From Acholeplasmatales bacterium (GTDB taxonomy: Bacteria; Bacillota_I; Bacilli_A; Acholeplasmatales; Anaeroplasmataceae), in NCBI GenBank assembly GCA_017449215.1, contig JAFSJY010000066.1:1-45511 (forward strand): a stretch of DNA of 45,511 nucleotides. The letters are read 5' to 3'. The first letter of the stretch is position 1. Each line of letters opens with the position of its first letter. The position numbers were made by a program, and so were the translations under genes. The notes beneath the pieces were generated by a model, which was given only the letters and a program-made list of their open reading frames with translations, was not told where the DNA came from and ran no database searches. Shown here in pieces: positions 44,602-45,511 of the stretch.

Positions 44602-45386
44602 AACGCGTCCATCAATTCCTTCTTATTATTTAATTTCTCATTTTGAGATGCTAAATAATAAGCTTTCTGTGAAAAAGGCATATCAAGGTTAGAGCTTAAT
44701 AAAATATCTCGCTCCTTAAAGATTTCTAGAGGCAATCCTTCCTTAATTATTTTACCTTCTCTTAATACAACAATTTTATCTGATTTCATTGCTAAATCTA
44801 AATCATGAGTAATAGTAATTAATGTCTTATGATATTTTTCCTTAAGCTCACAAATAAGCTTAGTTATTTCTACTACTCCCTCTGGATCTAGCATAGAGGT
44901 AGCTTCATCTAAAATAATAATATCGCAATTTAAAGCAAGTATACCCGCGATAGCAACTCTTTGTTTCTGTCCACCAGATAAAGAGCCTGGCTCTCTTTCT
45001 AAGAAATCCTGCATATCTACAAGCTTAGTATATTTATCAATAAGCTCAATCATTTCTTTTCTTTCTACATTATGATTTTCAAGGCCAAATGCGATATCAT
45101 ATTTAACATTATATCCAACAAATTGATTATCAGGATTTTGGAATACTATACCAATTCTTGGTCTTATTTGATTTATTGTTTTACTATCTAAAACGACACC
45201 ATCATAGGAAATAGTACCAGCGGTTGGTTCAATTAATCCAGCTAATAGCTTAGCCATAGTAGATTTTCCAGAGCCATTATGGCCAATAATTGAAACCCAC
45301 TCTCCATCCTTAACATCAAAAGAAATTCCTCTAAGAGCAATATCTTTAGCATTATATGCAAATTTTAAATCTTTTACTTCTATCAT
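44577..45386 (-). CDS. ecfA1: Energy-coupling factor transporter ATP-binding protein EcfA1
   Basis: Partner ATPase of EcfA2. Walker A GHNGSGKST, Q-loop FQNPDNQFVG (the EcfA1 form), signature SLSGGQKQRVAIAG, Walker B IIILDEATSMLDPEG, switch TITHDLDLA. 269 residues. First gene of the operon, with a very strong AAGGAGGG site and an extended -10 promoter. In B. subtilis the gene upstream would be rplQ; here only a terminator of the upstream unit is seen. Confidence 0.94.
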   Translation of the reverse strand: MIEVKDLKFAYNAKDIALRGISFDVKDGEWVSIIGHNGSGKSTMAKLLAGLIEPTAGTISYDGVVLDSKTINQIRPRIGIVFQNPDNQFVGYNVKYDIAFGLENHNVERKEMIELIDKYTKLVDMQDFLEREPGSLSGGQKQRVAIAGILALNCDIIILDEATSMLDPEGVVEITKLICELKEKYHKTLITITHDLDLAMKSDKIVVLREGKIIKEGLPLEIFKERDILLSSNLDMPFSQKAYYLASQNEKLNNKKELMDALWEYHFKM

Positions 45387-45421
45387 AAATATTGCCCTCC
45401 TTTTTAGAAAAATTCAAATCA

Positions 45422-45430
45422 ATTATAACA
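45422..45430 (-). promoter_or_regulatory. Extended -10 promoter of the ecf operon
   Basis: Minus strand TGTTATAAT about 35 bases before the ecfA1 start codon; no convincing -35. Confidence 0.6.
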
Positions 45431-45446
45431 TAAATATAATGATATT

Positions 45447-45481
45447 AAAAATAAAAAAGCACCAATACAATGTATTGATGC
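45447..45481 (-). terminator. Intrinsic terminator of the gene upstream of the window's last operon
   Basis: Minus strand GCATCAATA-CATTG-TATTGGTGC (nine pairs, one G-U) followed by TTTTTTATTTTT. It ends a unit lying beyond the right edge; bases 45482-45511 are too few to identify it. Confidence 0.75.
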
Positions 45482-45511
45482 ATCAATATCAAATGGAGTC
45501 ACAGAGCGGAA

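Noticed and set aside
150-45386. TGA read as tryptophan, as in Mycoplasma
   Set aside because: All genes are full length with TGA treated as a stop and conserved tryptophans are TGG, for example in the MetG WIDAL motif. The absence of TGA stops is real but does not by itself show reassignment.
1-45511. CRISPR arrays, tRNA or rRNA genes, insertion sequences
   Set aside because: No spaced direct-repeat arrays, no cloverleaf-like stretches in the short gaps, and no transposase frames were seen.

Overview
The window is AT-rich bacterial chromosome from a low-GC member of the Firmicutes/Bacilli, probably an uncultured, perhaps gut-associated lineage on the Mollicutes side of the class. Grounds: strong AAGGAGG ribosome sites, CcpA-type (cre-like) operators, Gram-positive lipoproteins with an LxxC-type box, and pieces of two B. 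subtilis-type gene orders (cysS-mrnC / rlmB-sigH-rpmG-secE-nusG, and ecfA1-ecfA2-ecfT-truA). Every gene except one pair is on the minus strand. None of the 32 complete genes I list stops with TGA (21 TAA, 11 TAG).

Layout. 1-8.0 kb: a pectin-oriented surface locus on the minus strand, with a secreted family-9 pectate lyase with a long modular tail, an Ig-like lipoprotein in the same operon, and a separately transcribed lipoprotein with an InlB-type repeat. Their promoters carry cre-like operators and an extra 18-bp palindrome. 8.1-10.1 kb: a flavodiiron protein and an ADP-ribosylglycohydrolase-family protein in one short operon. 10.2-24.1 kb: a purine operon in the order purK::purL, purC, purM, purN, purH, purD, folD, purB, guaA. 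Its first gene is an unusual PurK-PurL fusion, and it is preceded by a leader that encodes a 24-codon peptide ending on an intrinsic terminator, which looks like an attenuator. purF and purE are not in the window.

24.2-34.1 kb: metG; then the operon cysS-mrnC-P-type ATPase, the last with an extra ~460-residue extracytoplasmic domain; then a GLUG-repeat lipoprotein. 34.4-38.6 kb: the only plus-strand genes, a two-gene version of the large 2-hydroxyacyl-CoA-dehydratase-activase-like protein. This block and the lipoprotein separate cysS-mrnC from rlmB-sigH-rpmG-secE-nusG (38.8-41.4 kb), which adjoin in B. subtilis. A 32-bp near-perfect palindrome with a parS-like core lies between the convergent ends at 38.6 kb. 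41.4-45.4 kb: ecfA1-ecfA2-ecfT-truA followed by a NifX/NifB-like small protein and a DUF1653 protein.

How it fits together: the core is housekeeping (purine synthesis, two aminoacyl-tRNA synthetases, RNA maturation, the vitamin ECF module, secretion and transcription elongation), with accessory surface polysaccharide functions at the left edge and an anaerobic radical/CoA-type activase. A flavodiiron protein and the activase both suggest an anaerobe. All assignments are by reading motifs; no database search was run.
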